Source of the DNA: Pleionea sp. CnH1-48
Lineage (GTDB): Bacteria > Pseudomonadota > Gammaproteobacteria > Enterobacterales > Kangiellaceae
Length of the DNA: 64,000 nt
Direction: 5' to 3'
Assembly: GCF_024124665.1 (NCBI RefSeq)
Contig: NZ_JAMXSB010000002.1
Coordinates: 186,001-250,000, forward strand
The translations under genes and the position numbers were made by a program. Below, in pieces: positions 47,010 through 55,386 of the stretch. Within the stretch, counting starts at the first letter, position 1; every line of letters begins with the position of its first letter. Under the pieces are notes generated by a model. It had not been told where the DNA came from. It saw only the letters and a program-made list of their open reading frames with translations, and did not search any database.

Positions 47010-48089
47010 CTAATCATCCGCAATAAAGTGCATCACAAACTCTCTTAGGTCTATTCCCAGTATCTCTTCGGCTGCTTTCTGGCCAGCATCTTCTCTAGTC
47101 GCCTGGTTTACAAACTGAGCAAAACGACTCCAGTCTGATGAGAATACTGAAACGAGCTTCATTGCTAAATCATAAGAATATTCAGATAAATCGCCAGCCT
47201 CTTTGAATCCAGCTCCAGAAAAAAAGCTCTCCAATCTATCCTGCTCCCAAAACACGGAGTGCTTCTCCATATTCAAGTTTTTTTGATAAACATTGTAACC
47301 AGCCAGTCGAGACTCAACGCTCATCGCTATACCCTCGTCTATCCAAACTGGCAGGTCATTATCAGAAAGTAATAAATGCGTCAGTTCATGAACAAGCACA
47401 TGCTCAATTTCGCTGAGCACGACCGATTTCACTACCAGATGTTTAAAGGGCAAAGAAATAAATACCCCAGAACTTTGAGAAAACTCTCCTTCTTCATCAT
47501 AAAACTGGCCTAAGTAAGAGTAATAGAGTTCCTCATCATCAAAAATAAAGACAGCGCATTTATCTTCGTTAAAGCAATTTATACCAGCGAGCAATTGACG
47601 CATACGGTTCAGATTATATCCAACCGCTGTATCAACTGCTTTAGCAAAACTAAAAGGACTTCGTGATAAAACAACAGAATGCGTTAATTCGTAAGCCGAA
47701 AAATCAGCACCCACCTTGTCACCAAGAGAGGCTATCCAGTGCCGAAACCAATAGGGAAAATAATGTTTATACTTCTCTAAATCGATATTGTTGGATTCAC
47801 TAGCTGTGACCACCTCTGAGAAGGACACACCAAACTCATTAGAAAATTGCTCTTCAAGGTTCGTAGTTGTTAGTAGAAAGTTTTCTCCATTACCTTTTTC
47901 TTCTGGCTCATAGGCTGGCATGTGGCCAATAATAAAAATGGCGCCAAGAAAAGGCACGCCCCAAACAAACAATGAATAATTTTTTATCTGATTGACTGTA
48001 AGATTGATATTATTTTTAATACGTCCTAACGCAATTGAATTAAAAACTAACCAAATAAGAACAATCAATGCTACTGCAAGATATAACAT
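47010..48089 (-). CDS. Membrane-anchored HExxH metalloprotease-like protein
   Basis: A 359-residue protein with two N-terminal transmembrane helices (~1-20 and ~40-58) and a periplasmic domain. VHELTHLLLSDNDLPVWIDEGIA (quoted here in part) contains HELTH plus the DEG glutamate, a gluzincin signature. No signal for secretion beyond the anchors. AAAGG precedes the ATG. Possible cleavage targets unknown. Confidence 0.75.
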   Translation of the reverse strand: MLYLAVALIVLIWLVFNSIALGRIKNNINLTVNQIKNYSLFVWGVPFLGAIFIIGHMPAYEPEEKGNGENFLLTTTNLEEQFSNEFGVSFSEVVTASESNNIDLEKYKHYFPYWFRHWIASLGDKVGADFSAYELTHSVVLSRSPFSFAKAVDTAVGYNLNRMRQLLAGINCFNEDKCAVFIFDDEELYYSYLGQFYDEEGEFSQSSGVFISLPFKHLVVKSVVLSEIEHVLVHELTHLLLSDNDLPVWIDEGIAMSVESRLAGYNVYQKNLNMEKHSVFWEQDRLESFFSGAGFKEAGDLSEYSYDLAMKLVSVFSSDWSRFAQFVNQATREDAGQKAAEEILGIDLREFVMHFIADD

Positions 48090-48166
48090 TATTTAAACCT
48101 TTTAAAACTTATACGACCACATTAAATAGGCGAAAATCCAGTTTATTAATAATCAATATCCATTGA

Positions 48167-48616
48167 TTAATCCATGTGCTTACGCACCTGCTCAGTAGTT
48201 ACGACGGGAACTCCAGCTTCTAACATTTTCTCACAAACAACTAATGATAGCTCTTCGTCTTCTATTAGAAGTGCATAGTTGTCTTTTGATACAGGTAAAT
48301 ACCCTATACTCTGTTCAGTAATGATTTCAAATTTTAAACCCAAATTCGTCGCTAATGCAGCCATATTATTACACTCCTTATCGTTAAAAATATCAGGAGT
48401 ATCGTAGTAACCTTCTCCTTTAAGTAAGCAGACAACCTCAAGAAGCTTCATTTTCTTAAATTCTGGAACCACCTTTCTGAGCGCTATTATTTCTTGATTA
48501 CTTGGCCCTCCTTGTGCAAATCGAAAGATCAAACGCCATACCTGGCTGTCAATCCGGTGAAGCTGCCAACCCGGGTCGCTGCCGTCCCATAGATATTCAA
48601 GATCATCTAGTTTCAC
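48167..48616 (-). CDS. Unknown soluble protein with LWDGSDPGW motif
   Basis: A 149-residue protein. The start is placed at GTG 48616, since GAGAGG lies 5 nt upstream; a TTG 15 nt earlier is possible. It begins VKLDDLEYLWDGSDPGWQLHRID. The motif LWDGSDPGW and the following GGPSNQEIIALRKV recur, as I recall, in small proteins of uncertain role in other bacteria. No known domain assigned. It is divergent from the BlaI-type gene, so its promoter shares that region. Confidence 0.6.
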   Translation of the reverse strand: MKLDDLEYLWDGSDPGWQLHRIDSQVWRLIFRFAQGGPSNQEIIALRKVVPEFKKMKLLEVVCLLKGEGYYDTPDIFNDKECNNMAALATNLGLKFEIITEQSIGYLPVSKDNYALLIEDEELSLVVCEKMLEAGVPVVTTEQVRKHMD

Positions 48617-48732
48617 AGGCACCTCTCCCAACTAAAGCCATAAAATACAATAAAAACAAACCATTATAAAGAAATTGCAAGCCCATTTCGCACTTAAACA
48701 TTCCAGCTATTTAACCAACATATTCCCCAACT

Positions 48733-48767
48733 TGATAAAAAACCGATTGACCATCGGTTTTTTATCA
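48733..48767. promoter_or_regulatory. Perfect 15-bp inverted repeat over the blaI-type promoter
   Basis: TGATAAAAAACCGAT (48733-48747) and ATCGGTTTTTTATCA (48753-48767) are perfect arms around TGACC. The centre overlaps a -35-like TTGACC (48747-48752); TATGAT (48769-48774) follows after 16 bp as -10. It is 42 nt upstream of the repressor's ATG and lies in a divergent region, where a terminator would make no sense, so it is best read as an operator. Confidence 0.6.
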
Positions 48768-48809
48768 GTATGATAGCGATACTCACACTTTACGTAATGG
48801 TATCTAACT

Positions 48810-49196
48810 ATGGTGCAATCTCCAATCTTGGGAGAACTTGAGATAAAAGTCATGGAACATTTATGGATTCACCGTGAAGGAACGGTTAAATCGGTCCATG
48901 AACACCTCAGTAGCACTAAGAAGCTCTCGACCAATACGATCCAATCTGCACTCGAAAGACTTTTTAGAAAAGAACTCTTAGTCAGAAGTAAGCAGAGCCA
49001 CAGTTACATCTATTCCGTAAAAGTCTCTAAAGAAGAACTACTCGGCTCCATGATTACCGATATGTTAGGTCGTTTCGGCACTGATTCTCAGCTGTCAACA
49101 GCGGCTATCATCAACGCCGCCGAGTCCATTGATGACGACGCTTTAAATATGCTCGGAGCAGAAATTGAACGCCGCCGAAAAGTAGGTGAATCATAA
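48810..49196 (+). CDS. BlaI/MecI/CopY-family transcriptional repressor
   Basis: A 128-residue protein. The winged-helix part (~5-80: ILGELEIKVMEHLWI, KKLSTNTIQSALERLFRKELL, SYIYSVKVSKEEL) matches BlaI-type regulators, which bind as dimers and are inactivated by cleavage by a membrane protease. Its stop overlaps the start of the M56 gene (TAATG), so they are co-translated. Target is likely its own operon via the palindrome at 48733-48767. Confidence 0.88.
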   Translation: MVQSPILGELEIKVMEHLWIHREGTVKSVHEHLSSTKKLSTNTIQSALERLFRKELLVRSKQSHSYIYSVKVSKEELLGSMITDMLGRFGTDSQLSTAAIINAAESIDDDALNMLGAEIERRRKVGES

Positions 49197-50137
49197 TGTC
49201 GTTGATGTTTTTCTGGATGTTTTTTGTTACCGCTCTCATGGCGTGGATACTTGGTAACGTGATCGCCTGGGGCGTTAGCCACACCAAAGTATGTAGCAGT
49301 GTTAAAAACGAAAGAAGATTGCTGTGGTTTGCAGCAACCATGCCGTTGTCTCTACCAATCTTGATTTCGGTGTCTTTGGTTATTTTGTCCATTGCCAAAC
49401 TGACAGGCTGGTTAGATGATCATTGCTTAACTCACTCGCTCCACCACCCTCACTTTTGCTTAGTACACTTTCCCGAAGTGACTTTAAGTACTATTCAATC
49501 AGGTCTCTGGATCTGTGTCATTATGGTGTTAACTTCTGCTTTTATCTATCGAGCAGCTTATAAAATCAAAGCATTGTACCAACGAAACCAGCTGGCTCGT
49601 CTTGTGCAACCAAACAAGCTGTTTCAATTATTTGAGCATCGGCAGCTGCTCGCATTCACCTCGGGTGTATTCTCTCCCAAAATATTTATGTCTACGGGAA
49701 TTATGAAGTACCTGACCAAAAGAGAACAGCGTATAGTACTCGCGCACGAAAGCGCTCATATTAGAAGAAAGGACGTATTCAAAAACATCTGGTTCGAGAT
49801 TTTTTTGACATTCCATCTTTCGCCAGGAAAGTTACAAAAGCGTTGGCAACTCTCTACAGAAATAAGAGCCGACCAAGATGTTGCCAACCAATTTAACCAA
49901 CTGGAAGTGGCTGAAGTGTTACTCAAGCTGGCTCGCTGCCAACAGTCTAACCTGTATCCAGTTTCTATATTAGGCTCTGAAGTAGAACAAAGGATTCGTT
50001 TTCTTTTGGAGCGAGAACAATCCAAAACGAAGTTCTTCTCATCAAACATTATGTTGTGGTCATACTTTTTACTATTACCTCTTTTGGTTGTATCCAATCA
50101 CCACGCAATAGAAACCTTTATCGGCTGGATCCTTTGA
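49196..50137 (+). CDS. M56-family membrane metalloprotease (BlaR1-like, no penicillin sensor)
   Basis: A 313-residue protein. It has about four transmembrane helices and the HExxH motif in LAHESAHIRRKDVF, placed as in BlaR1/MecR1. The C-terminus ends in a last membrane helix (LWSYFLLLPLLVVSNH); the extracellular penicillin-binding sensor domain of true BlaR1 is absent, so a different signal must be sensed. It would cleave the BlaI-type repressor encoded just before it. Confidence 0.85.
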   Translation: MSLMFFWMFFVTALMAWILGNVIAWGVSHTKVCSSVKNERRLLWFAATMPLSLPILISVSLVILSIAKLTGWLDDHCLTHSLHHPHFCLVHFPEVTLSTIQSGLWICVIMVLTSAFIYRAAYKIKALYQRNQLARLVQPNKLFQLFEHRQLLAFTSGVFSPKIFMSTGIMKYLTKREQRIVLAHESAHIRRKDVFKNIWFEIFLTFHLSPGKLQKRWQLSTEIRADQDVANQFNQLEVAEVLLKLARCQQSNLYPVSILGSEVEQRIRFLLEREQSKTKFFSSNIMLWSYFLLLPLLVVSNHHAIETFIGWIL

Positions 50138-50181
50138 TCCCATAATCATACTAATAAATAAAATACATAAAAGGGGTAACC

Positions 50182-50532
50182 ATGAAACACACAGCTCTTA
50201 TTGCTGCGATGCTTGCTTTTTCTCTAAGCATGACAGGTTGTAGCGACGATCATCACGGTGATGATCATGCCCACTCGGCTACCGACAAAAATACTCACTC
50301 TCACGGTAATGACGAACATTCTCATGGCGACGAGAAACACAGTCATAGCCATGATGAACAGCATAAAGAAAAGCCCAAAACAGAAGCTTATTATGGCGAT
50401 GATGACAATCAGTCAAAAGAACCCAAAAAAGATAATCATACTCACGATGGCAAAGAACATTCTCATGACGACAATAGCCACTCGCATGAAGACAAAGACC
50501 ACTCTCATGACGAAGGCGACCATGATCACTAA
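50182..50532 (+). CDS. His-rich lipoprotein, putative metal-binding
   Basis: A 116-residue lipoprotein: signal peptide with lipobox SMTGC, then a mature part dominated by His, Asp, Glu and Lys (HSHGNDEHSHGDEKHSHSHD). Such tails bind zinc, nickel, cobalt or copper. It is the first structural gene after the M56 gene, and it overlaps the adaptor start by 11 nt, so it belongs to the efflux operon. Possible role: periplasmic metal buffer or donor to the pump. Confidence 0.8.
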   Translation: MKHTALIAAMLAFSLSMTGCSDDHHGDDHAHSATDKNTHSHGNDEHSHGDEKHSHSHDEQHKEKPKTEAYYGDDDNQSKEPKKDNHTHDGKEHSHDDNSHSHEDKDHSHDEGDHDH

Positions 50533-52072
50533 GTCTCTTGCTACTCAACTAAGCTTCATCTTTATTGCGGGTTGGTTGACTAGCCTCCCCGCACAAGCGG
50601 GTGGTGGTCACGCCCACTCAGCACCTGAGCAACATAAAGAAGAAAAAGAACCCGCAAATGTCGTCACCCACTATAACGATACGACAGAACTTTTTGTTGA
50701 GTTCCCTCCCCTGGTTGTCAATAAACCCTCGACTTTTGCTGCGCACTTTACTCAGCTCAAAGACTTTAAGCCTGTTCTTAATGGCGTATTGGATATTTAT
50801 TTAAAAACTCAAGAGAAAACTGTCGCTCGATTCAGAGTTCGCGAACCAGCCCGCACAGGTATCTTTTTGCCCGATGTTGTGCCTAACAAAACAGGTCGTT
50901 TTGAGCTTCAAGTCAAACTTACCACCGAAGACTTTGAAAGTGTCCATCACCTTGGTCATATTTCAGTGTATGCAAAGAAAACCGACGCAAAAATAGAACA
51001 CACAGCCAATGAAGGTGACGTTGGCTACCTCAAAGAACAACAGTGGCAAAACCCATTTGCCAGCGTTCAAGTTCAAAATAAAGCGCTGCGTCCATCTTTA
51101 CCTGGCTTTGGAACGGTCACGGCACCTCTTAATGAATTTACTATTATTCGAGCACCAGAAGATGGTTATTATACGGCACCTCGGATGATCACTGCAGGCC
51201 ACTCAATCGCGGTTAATGAGTCACTAGGTAGTTTTGTTCCACGATTAGGCTCAAACTCTGATATTGGAAATTTGCAACTGGATATTGAGCGTGCTGAGTC
51301 GAAGCTAAAACTAGCTAAAGCGGACGTTGTTCGCCAGGAAAAACTCTACCAAAAAGGCTCAGTTTCTGAAAAGCTTTTGATGGAGGCGAAACAGGAACAA
51401 ACGGTAGCCAGTGCCGAACTCAAAACAGCAAAGACGCGTCTTGCCCAACAAACGGGCAAGCACAAAGCAGCAGGTATTCTGTTAACTTCTCCTCTTCAGG
51501 GTGAAGTCACTCAAGTGTTTGTTCACCCTGGCTCTTATGTTTTAGAAGGTGCGCCTTTGTTTGCCATCGCCAATAAAAACATGCGTTGGTTAAACGTTCA
51601 AATTCCAGAAAAATTCGGCGAAAGAGTTAACGAAACTTCTGGCGTATGGTTTAAGTCCAGCAAACAGATGGTCGTTTTAGATACCACAAACAATGCCAGC
51701 CTTGTTAAAATAAATCAGCAAGTGACTTTGCCTTCCAGAACTGTCGAAGTGGCTATTGCCTACCCTACCTCACAAGGCCCTGGCCTGATAGGTTCTCGTT
51801 TTCCAGTTAACCTGTTTATTGGTGAATCAAAATCTGTTTTGGCTATCCCTACCTCTTCCGTTATTGATGATAACGGTCAGTCTGTTGTTTACGTCCAATC
51901 TGAAGGAGAATCTTTTGAACGCCGAGTGGTCACTTTAGGCATCAAAGATACTCATTGGGTGGAAGTAATATCCGGTGTTCAAAACAATGAACGAGTGGTT
52001 TCGAAAGGTGCTTACTATGTCAAGTTAGCAACCTTAGGTGGAGATTCTCTCGGACACGGTCACGCCCATTAA
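50522..52072 (+). CDS. CzcB/CusB-like RND adaptor
   Basis: A 516-residue protein. The ATG at 50522 (AAGG 6 nt upstream) gives a signal peptide ending near LPAQAGGGHAH; the frame extends further upstream but only through the His-rich gene in another frame. N-terminal His-containing segment, then a ~100-residue domain (FPPLVVNKPSTFAAHFTQLKD), barrel/lipoyl and a short helical hairpin (LDIERAESKLKLAKADVVRQEK). The mature end is GHGHAH. It pairs with the permease starting 14 nt downstream. Confidence 0.88.
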   Translation: MITKSLATQLSFIFIAGWLTSLPAQAGGGHAHSAPEQHKEEKEPANVVTHYNDTTELFVEFPPLVVNKPSTFAAHFTQLKDFKPVLNGVLDIYLKTQEKTVARFRVREPARTGIFLPDVVPNKTGRFELQVKLTTEDFESVHHLGHISVYAKKTDAKIEHTANEGDVGYLKEQQWQNPFASVQVQNKALRPSLPGFGTVTAPLNEFTIIRAPEDGYYTAPRMITAGHSIAVNESLGSFVPRLGSNSDIGNLQLDIERAESKLKLAKADVVRQEKLYQKGSVSEKLLMEAKQEQTVASAELKTAKTRLAQQTGKHKAAGILLTSPLQGEVTQVFVHPGSYVLEGAPLFAIANKNMRWLNVQIPEKFGERVNETSGVWFKSSKQMVVLDTTNNASLVKINQQVTLPSRTVEVAIAYPTSQGPGLIGSRFPVNLFIGESKSVLAIPTSSVIDDNGQSVVYVQSEGESFERRVVTLGIKDTHWVEVISGVQNNERVVSKGAYYVKLATLGGDSLGHGHAH

Positions 52073-52086
52073 TTAGCGGCATTACT

Positions 52087-55000
52087 ATGATAAAAAATAC
52101 TATTCACTGGTCGCTAAAAAACCGACTGCTAATTGTTGCCATGGCCGCACTCTTGCTATTTTGGGGTGGATGGACAGCAAAAGATACGCCCATTGATGTC
52201 TTCCCGGACCTTACAGCCCCTGTTGTGACAGTGGTAACCGAAGGTCGAGGAATGCCACCACAAGATGTGGAGCAGCTGATTACTTTTCCGATTGAAACTG
52301 CAATGAATGGTGCCAGTGGTGTACGCCGAGTGCGCTCGAGTACAGGCGTGGGTATTTCTGTCATTCATATTGATTTTGAATGGGGCACCGATATTTATAA
52401 TGCCCGACAAATTGTCTCAGAAAAACTCCAAACCACGCTATCTAGTTTGCCAAGTGATATCCCTCCACCAATTTTAGCTCCCGTATCATCGGTGATGGGC
52501 GAAATTATGTTTATCGCCCTGGTATCTGATAAACACTCAGAAATGGAACTAAAAACCGTTGCAGACTGGGTAGTACGTCGACGCATTCTTGCAGTACCGG
52601 GCATTGCTGAAGTTGTTCCCAACGGTGGTGAAACACAGCAATTTCAAGTAGTCGCCTCTCCAGAACGGTTATCTGCTTATGGGGTCTCTTTACAACAATT
52701 AAATAATGCCGTATCTAAAGCCAGTGCAAATGCCTCCGCAGGCTTTTTTGTAGAGAATCAGCAAGAACACCTGATTCAAGGACTGGGCCGCATTGAAAAT
52801 TTATCGGATATCGAGCAAGCCTTCGTCACGACTCGTGATGGTTTTCCGGTACTGGTTCGTGATCTGGCCGATGTGCAGATAGGTCCTGCTCCAAGACGTG
52901 GGACAGCAGCTTACAACGCAAAGTCTTCTATCGTGCTAGGCGTTCAAAAGCAACCCAATACCAACACACTAAAGCTAACGGAAGAATTAGATAACGTGAT
53001 CGCCAATCTACAGGACACTCTACCTGAAGGTATGCGTATCGAAACCAATGTCTTCCGTCAGTCCGACTTTATTAATACTTCAATCAGTAATTTAACAACC
53101 GCGTTACGAGACGGCGCAATATTGGTTGTTGCTATCATGTTCATCTTTTTGTTAAGTGCCAGAGCAACCAGCATCGCACTGCTAGCAATACCGCTTTCGG
53201 TACTCACGGCTATTTTAACCATTTACTGGTTAGGTGGTAGTTTAAACACTATGACATTAGGCGGTATCGCTATTGCCATGGGCGCCTTGGTAGACGACGC
53301 CATCATTGTGGTCGAAAACATCGTTAGACGATTAAGAGAAAACGCACACCGAGAAACTCCCTACCCCATGTTTCGAGTGATTCTTAAAGCAACACAAGAA
53401 ATCCAGAGTTCTATTGTGTTTGCCACGCTGATTATCATCCTGGTTTTTATTCCGCTATTTTTCTTAAGCGGTGTTGAAGGAAAGCTTCTGCAACCTCTTG
53501 GTTTTGCCTATGTAATGGCATTATCAGCTTCATTATTTGTTGCATTAACCGTAACACCGGTCTTATGTTTTTATTTACTCCCAGCTAGCAGCGTGGTTAG
53601 AACAACGCATGACTCCAGGTTTATTCAAATACTGAAATCTGGCTACCGCCCCTGGTTAAAAATGGCCATCACTCACAGTCGGTGGATCATAGCCGTTGCT
53701 CTTGTGGGATTAGTGCTGTCGGTTATCACACTCACCCAATTTGGCCGCGGATTTTTGCCAGAGTTCAATGAAGGCAGTTTAACCGTTAGTGCAGTAACGC
53801 TACCAGGTACCTCCTTAGAGACTTCTAATGATATCGGTCAACGAGTAGAACAGATCTTGCTATCTGAGCCAGAAGTGATCGCAACGGCTCGTCGAACAGG
53901 CCGAGCGGAACTGGACCCACATGCTCAGCAGGTTTTTGCATCAGAGATAGAAGTGACGCTGAACATGAAAGAGCGCTCTAAAGCCGAGTTACTCACTTCT
54001 CTACGTCAAAAGTTTTCTTCCGTACCAGGAACCAATGTTGTCATAGGTCAACCGATTTCCCATCGCATTGATCACATGCTGTCGGGAACTCGAGCTAACA
54101 TTGCTATCAAACTTTTTGGAGAAAACTTGAGTGAGCTACGGAAGCTAGGGAAACAAGTTGAGAGCCTTGTCGCACAAGTTCCGGGCGCTGTAGATGTAGC
54201 CATGGAACAGCAAAGTGAAATCCCCTTTCTGCAGATCAAATTCGACCGACCAGCGCTCGCGAACTATGGCCTGTCTGTGCAAGATGCTGCAAACATTATT
54301 GAAACAGCTTTTGATGGCAAAAAAGTGGGTAGCGTACTCGCAGGCCAAGCTAATTTCGATCTGGTAGTGAAGTTACTGAATACTCAGCAACCTTCTGACG
54401 AGTCCATCAAAAATACACTCATAACCTTAGACAACGGAGCTATCGTTCCAATTCAAGCCATTGCCAACATTGAGCGTCGTCGTGGGGCGAATACAATATC
54501 GCGAGAAGATGTGCAGAGAAAGCTGGTGGTTATGGCCAATGTCGCAGAGCGGGATTTGGTCAGCGTGGTAGAAGACATTAAGCGTACAATACAGACAAAC
54601 ATTGAGTTACCCGCCGGATACTTTGTTGCCTACGGCGGGCAATTTGAAAGCGCGCAATCGGCCAGCTCAAAGTTACTGATGCTAGGCATCATTGTCATCA
54701 TTGGTATCTTCTTTTTATTAGTCACAGCATTTAACTCTATACGTGATGCTTTTTTAATTATGTTAAACCTGCCACTCGCACTGATTGGTGGTATTGCAGG
54801 TGTCTGGATAATAGGTGGGACCCTCACTATTGCCGCCATTATTGGTTTTATCACTCTCTTTGGTATTGCGACTAGAAACGGGGTTATCTTGATTGATCAT
54901 ATCAGACATCTATTGGACGAAGGTTTACCGTTAAAACAGGCTATCGAACAAGGCTCAGAAGAACGTCTGGTCCCCATTTTAATGACAGCACTGGCAACCG

Positions 55001-55164
55001 CTTTGGCACTGGTTCCGCTCGCACTGGCTGCAGGACAACCTGGCAGCGAAATTCAAGCGCCCATGGCTGTGGTCATTCTATTTGGATTAATTAGCTCTAC
55101 CCTCTTGAATATGTTGGTTGTGCCAGCGTTATACTTTTATTTCGCCAATTTTAACAAGCACTAA
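52087..55164 (+). CDS. RND permease of the metal-efflux (HME/CzcA-CusA-like) type
   Basis: A 1025-residue pump. The porter start VDVFPDLTAPVVTVVTEGRG resembles CzcA/CusA (shown in part: FPDLTAPVVTV), as does the SxxGVGISVIHIDFEWG strand. The relay-helix motif is GALVDDAIIVVENIVRR, closer to the LVDD of drug pumps than the typical CzcA motif. The second half has GFITLFGIATRNGVILIDH. Operon: repressor, M56 protease, His-rich lipoprotein, adaptor, permease. No outer-membrane factor is encoded here. A strong terminator follows. Confidence 0.88.
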   Translation: MIKNTIHWSLKNRLLIVAMAALLLFWGGWTAKDTPIDVFPDLTAPVVTVVTEGRGMPPQDVEQLITFPIETAMNGASGVRRVRSSTGVGISVIHIDFEWGTDIYNARQIVSEKLQTTLSSLPSDIPPPILAPVSSVMGEIMFIALVSDKHSEMELKTVADWVVRRRILAVPGIAEVVPNGGETQQFQVVASPERLSAYGVSLQQLNNAVSKASANASAGFFVENQQEHLIQGLGRIENLSDIEQAFVTTRDGFPVLVRDLADVQIGPAPRRGTAAYNAKSSIVLGVQKQPNTNTLKLTEELDNVIANLQDTLPEGMRIETNVFRQSDFINTSISNLTTALRDGAILVVAIMFIFLLSARATSIALLAIPLSVLTAILTIYWLGGSLNTMTLGGIAIAMGALVDDAIIVVENIVRRLRENAHRETPYPMFRVILKATQEIQSSIVFATLIIILVFIPLFFLSGVEGKLLQPLGFAYVMALSASLFVALTVTPVLCFYLLPASSVVRTTHDSRFIQILKSGYRPWLKMAITHSRWIIAVALVGLVLSVITLTQFGRGFLPEFNEGSLTVSAVTLPGTSLETSNDIGQRVEQILLSEPEVIATARRTGRAELDPHAQQVFASEIEVTLNMKERSKAELLTSLRQKFSSVPGTNVVIGQPISHRIDHMLSGTRANIAIKLFGENLSELRKLGKQVESLVAQVPGAVDVAMEQQSEIPFLQIKFDRPALANYGLSVQDAANIIETAFDGKKVGSVLAGQANFDLVVKLLNTQQPSDESIKNTLITLDNGAIVPIQAIANIERRRGANTISREDVQRKLVVMANVAERDLVSVVEDIKRTIQTNIELPAGYFVAYGGQFESAQSASSKLLMLGIIVIIGIFFLLVTAFNSIRDAFLIMLNLPLALIGGIAGVWIIGGTLTIAAIIGFITLFGIATRNGVILIDHIRHLLDEGLPLKQAIEQGSEERLVPILMTALATALALVPLALAAGQPGSEIQAPMAVVILFGLISSTLLNMLVVPALYFYFANFNKH

Positions 55165-55242
55165 AGTCTGTCTACTCAAGATGGAGTAAACAACCTTGTG
55201 TATGATTCTCCACTATCAGAGTCAAATCGTCTTTAAGTGTCC

Positions 55243-55276
55243 TAAGCAATGAGAAGAGAAACCTTCTCATTGCTTA
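55243..55276 (+). terminator. Terminator of the metal-efflux operon
   Basis: TAAGCAATGAGAAG pairs with CTTCTCATTGCTTA (14 bp, loop AGAAAC), followed by ATTTTCTTAG. Confidence 0.8.
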
Positions 55277-55386
55277 ATTTTCTTAGTTAACTTCATAAAT
55301 TCTTTAATAATTTTCGCTCACTAAATCTAAGTATTAGTCTATTATTATTCAGGGGAAGTACTTGTTACGATAATACTGGAGCACCA

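Noticed and set aside
48733-48767. Reading the palindrome as a transcription terminator
   Set aside because: No transcript would need to end there: genes diverge on both sides, and the repeat covers a promoter-like -35.
50258-50521. N-terminal extension of the adaptor frame upstream of 50522
   Set aside because: Low-complexity Met/Thr/Lys sequence that is the His-rich lipoprotein gene read in another frame; the ATG at 50522 gives a clean signal peptide.
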